Positions 61,743 to 64,000 of a DNA stretch of 64,000 nucleotides are shown piece after piece (the first letter of the stretch is position 1; every line of letters starts with the position of its first letter). The stretch is taken from positions 1 through 64,000 of the forward strand of contig ONGK01000009.1 in assembly GCA_900317345.1 (NCBI GenBank), given 5' to 3'. The notes beneath the pieces are model-generated. The model searched no databases. It was given only the letters and a program-made list of their open reading frames with translations, and was not told the origin of the DNA. This DNA is from an uncultured Bacteroidales bacterium (GTDB lineage: Bacteria; Bacteroidota; Bacteroidia; Bacteroidales; Paludibacteraceae). Both the position numbers and the translations under genes were made by a program.

Positions 61743-63137
61743 ATGCAAATAAATCTAACATATAAGCGAAGAAAGACCACACAGGTGCGAGTTGGCAACA
61801 TTTTTTTAGGTTCCGACTACCCTATTCGCATCCAAACCATGGCCAACACGTCCACCAATGATATTGATGCCTCGGTGGACCAGGCACGCCGTTGTATAGA
61901 AGCGGGAGCAGAACTGCTTCGTTTCACCACGCAGGGCTTGCGGGAAGTGGAAAACCTCAAAGAGATTCACGCACAAGTGCTGACAGCGGTTCCCCTCGTG
62001 GCAGATGTGCATTTTCAGGCAGATGTAGCCGATGCCGCTGCACAAGTGGTGGAAGCCGTGCGTATCAATCCGGGTAACTACAGCCGCGATGCCTCCAAAC
62101 TGGAAGAGCGTTTTGTTCGGCTGCTGGATATATGCCGGGAGCATGAGACAGCTATCCGCATCGGCGTCAACCACGGCTCGCTATCCGAGCGAATGATGGA
62201 TAAATACGGCGACACGCCGCAGGGCATGGTCGAGTCCGTTATGGAGTTCCTGCGCATCGCTGTGGCACACAAGTTTGAGAATATCGTCATCTCCGTCAAG
62301 GCATCCAACACCCGCGTCATGGTCGATACCGTACGACTACTCGTCAAGACGATGAAGCACGAGCACATGGCGTTCCCACTCCACCTCGGCGTTACCGAAG
62401 CCGGCGAAGGAGAAGACGGACGTATCAAGTCCGCTGTCGGAATAGGTGCACTCCTCGCTGACGGTATCGGAGACACCATCCGTGTCAGCCTCAGCGAAGC
62501 GCCGGAGAATGAGATACCTGTGGCACGAGACCTTGTGGACTATTTCGCCGAAGAAGACTCCATTCGCTATGACGGAACTGTGATTGCCGAAGTGCTGGAT
62601 AATATCGGCGGCGAAGTGGAGGTGCGCTACACCAGTTATGAAAGCGACTGGAATTTGTTCTGCCTTCAGGCAGCAGCCGAATGCGGACGGCTCCTATGGG
62701 ACTACAAAGCCACAGAGATAACACTCATCAACCCCAATTTCTCCGAGACCAAGCTCAACTTCCTCGGCAAGGACATCCTTCAGGCCGCGCGCGTGCGAAT
62801 ATATAAGACGGAGTACGTGTCCTGCCCGGGTTGCGGCAGAACAATGTTCGATCTCGAGCAAACAATCCGTAAAGTTAAAGAAGGCATCGCTAAAGCGGAA
62901 GCTTCTCATAACCAGTCACCCGCAACAAAGAACCCCTTCTCCGGTCTGAAAATCGCCGTTATGGGTTGCATTGTCAACGGGCCGGGTGAGATGGCTGATG
63001 CTGACTACGGCTATGTGGGAGCAGGCAAGGACCGTATCAGCCTCTATCGGGGCAAGGAGTGTGTCCTTAAAAACATCCCGCAGGAAGAAGCCGTGGAGCA
63101 GCTTCTCGCCCTCATCGAAAGCGACAAAAAGCGTTAA
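61743..63137 (+). CDS. ispG: 4-hydroxy-3-methylbut-2-enyl diphosphate synthase (GcpE), short-insert form
   Basis: 464 aa. TIM-barrel N-terminal part (IQTMANTSTNDIDASVDQ, ADVHFQADVADAA, IRIGVNHGSLSERM, LHLGVTEAGEGEDGRIKSAV). The C-terminal cluster domain has TEYVSCPGCGRTMFDL and VMGCIVNGPGEMADADYGYVG, which supply the three cysteines. Penultimate step of the non-mevalonate pathway. Bacteroidota enzymes usually carry a large middle domain (total about 600 aa), whereas the insert between GDTIRVSLSEAPENEIPVAR and the cluster domain here is only about 100 residues. Probably cotranscribed with pfp. Confidence 0.95.
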   Translation: MQINLTYKRRKTTQVRVGNIFLGSDYPIRIQTMANTSTNDIDASVDQARRCIEAGAELLRFTTQGLREVENLKEIHAQVLTAVPLVADVHFQADVADAAAQVVEAVRINPGNYSRDASKLEERFVRLLDICREHETAIRIGVNHGSLSERMMDKYGDTPQGMVESVMEFLRIAVAHKFENIVISVKASNTRVMVDTVRLLVKTMKHEHMAFPLHLGVTEAGEGEDGRIKSAVGIGALLADGIGDTIRVSLSEAPENEIPVARDLVDYFAEEDSIRYDGTVIAEVLDNIGGEVEVRYTSYESDWNLFCLQAAAECGRLLWDYKATEITLINPNFSETKLNFLGKDILQAARVRIYKTEYVSCPGCGRTMFDLEQTIRKVKEGIAKAEASHNQSPATKNPFSGLKIAVMGCIVNGPGEMADADYGYVGAGKDRISLYRGKECVLKNIPQEEAVEQLLALIESDKKR

Positions 63138-63160
63138 ATAGTTAAAACGTTAAACAACTA
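63133..63160. repeat. Degenerate 7-mer repeat between ispG and pfp
   Basis: GTTAAAT AGTTAAA ACGTTAA ACAACTA; four units of about 7 nt beginning at the ispG stop codon. Confidence 0.6.
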
Positions 63161-63172
63161 AAATATATTATT

Positions 63173-64000
63173 ATGCAAAAATCTCCTTTACAAATTGCAC
63201 GCCAGAGCTATCAGCCGAAGATGCCGGTAGCATTGCAGGGCGCAGTACGCCTTGTGGAAGGCGAGAAAACTCAATCTGTTGCAGACCAAGCTGAGATCAA
63301 GGCATTGTTCCCGAACACCTACGGTCTGCCTCTTATCACCTTCGAGCCGCAGGCTGGTGCCGCCAATACGTGCGCTGAACCTATCAACGTAGGTGTCATC
63401 CTCTCCGGCGGTCAGGCTCCGGGCGGACACAATGTCATCTCCGGTCTGTACGACGGACTCAAAGCCCTCAACCCGAAGAACAAGCTCTACGGCTTCCTCG
63501 GCGGTCCTTCCGGACTCATCGACGGCAAATACCAGGAGTTAACCGGCGCTATCATCGATGAGTACCGCAACACCGGCGGCTTCGATATCATCGGTTCCGG
63601 ACGTACCAAACTGGAAGAGACATGGCAGTTTGACAATGGTATCGAGATTTGCAAACAGCTCGGTATCAAGGCCGTGGTTATCATCGGCGGTGACGACTCC
63701 AACACCAACGCTTGCGTGCTGGCTGAATACTATCTCCAGAAGCAATGCGGCATTCAGGTTATCGGCTGCCCGAAGACTATCGACGGTGACCTGAAGAACG
63801 AGATGATTGAGACCTCTTTCGGTTTCGACACCGCTTGTAAGACCTACGCCGAGCTCATCGGTAACATCCAGCGTGACGCTAACTCTGCGAAGAAATACTG
63901 GCATTTCATCCGCCTCATGGGCCGCTCTGCCAGCCATATCGCACTCGAGTGCGCACTCCAGAGCCAACCGAACATCTGCCTTATCTCCGAGGAAGTAGAA
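63173..64000 (+). CDS. pfp: Pyrophosphate-dependent 6-phosphofructokinase (5' part)
   Basis: First 276 residues, open to the window edge. Motifs are [44 protein letters not shown] and [16 protein letters not shown] in place of the GGDG of ATP enzymes points to pyrophosphate as phosphoryl donor. It acts in glycolysis, downstream of the fructose 6-phosphate supplied by the fructan locus. Confidence 0.93.
   Translation, partial: MQKSPLQIARQSYQPKMPVALQGAVRLVEGEKTQSVADQAEIKALFPNTYGLPLITFEPQAGAANTCAEPINVGVILSGGQAPGGHNVISGLYDGLKALNPKNKLYGFLGGPSGLIDGKYQELTGAIIDEYRNTGGFDIIGSGRTKLEETWQFDNGIEICKQLGIKAVVIIGGDDSNTNACVLAEYYLQKQCGIQVIGCPKTIDGDLKNEMIETSFGFDTACKTYAELIGNIQRDANSAKKYWHFIRLMGRSASHIALECALQSQPNICLISEEVE

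Overview
The window looks like a chromosomal segment of a gut-type Bacteroidales bacterium, possibly from a metagenome assembly. The evidence is a SusC/SusD fructan-utilisation locus, many SPII lipoproteins, an S6-S18-L9 ribosomal operon, a Bacteroidota-type long IspG, PPi-dependent phosphofructokinase, and promoters of the Bacteroidota form (TTG/TTTG, 19-20 bp spacer, TAnnTTTG) in front of most transcription units. No CRISPR array, rRNA, transposase or integrase was recognised. One tRNA (Lys-TTT) is present.

Layout. 1-1135 is the 5' part of a secreted protein on the minus strand, followed by a 405-bp spacer and a BRO-N/DinD-like gene (1541-2419). From 17729 down to 2555, on the minus strand, runs a roughly 15-kb fructan (probably levan) utilisation operon: exo-acting GH32 lipoprotein, sugar MFS permease, fructokinase, SusC, SusD, DUF4960-type glycan-binding lipoprotein, two divergent GH32 proteins, and two paralogous secreted beta-rich proteins. 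It has one recognisable promoter (17760-17791), a near-perfect inverted repeat just upstream (17797-17855) and a terminator (2467-2498). The adjacent regulator (17878-19353) fuses a periplasmic sugar-binding domain through one membrane helix directly to an AraC domain.

19515-28773 (plus) is a dense housekeeping run: class I fumarase, LytM-like protein, dxr, rseP, a hexapeptide acetyltransferase, DUF4293, MscS, rlmN, FtsB/DivIC-like protein, a 55-aa membrane protein and ruvC, then a 2x[4Fe-4S] ferredoxin. 29082-32088 (minus) holds CYTH, VanX-like dipeptidase and VWA proteins. 32194-40002 (plus) holds a RecD-like helicase, a lipoprotein/OmpA-TSP3 outer-membrane pair, yebC and rsmG. 39999-49501 (minus) holds a pectate-lyase-like protein, three RNA-modification enzymes, a PnuC-like transporter, ribosomal proteins L31, L9, S18 and S6, a FadL-type porin, trpS and a broken lrp. 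49598-53758 (plus) holds an O-methyltransferase, a transketolase with a disrupted 3' end, a winged-helix-like protein and a YhcG-type nuclease.

54037-57854 is a visibly AT-rich accessory island of seven unrecognised genes with a promoter, a terminator and a repeat-rich flank that includes a 108-bp element with 20-bp perfect terminal inverted repeats (58183-58290). leuS, tRNA-Lys, ispG and the start of pfp close the window.

Recurrent oddities are degenerate tandem repeats of 7, 9 and 11 nt scattered in spacers and inside genes, a shared C-terminal tail on several secreted proteins, and three genes with internal deletions (GH32, lrp, transketolase).
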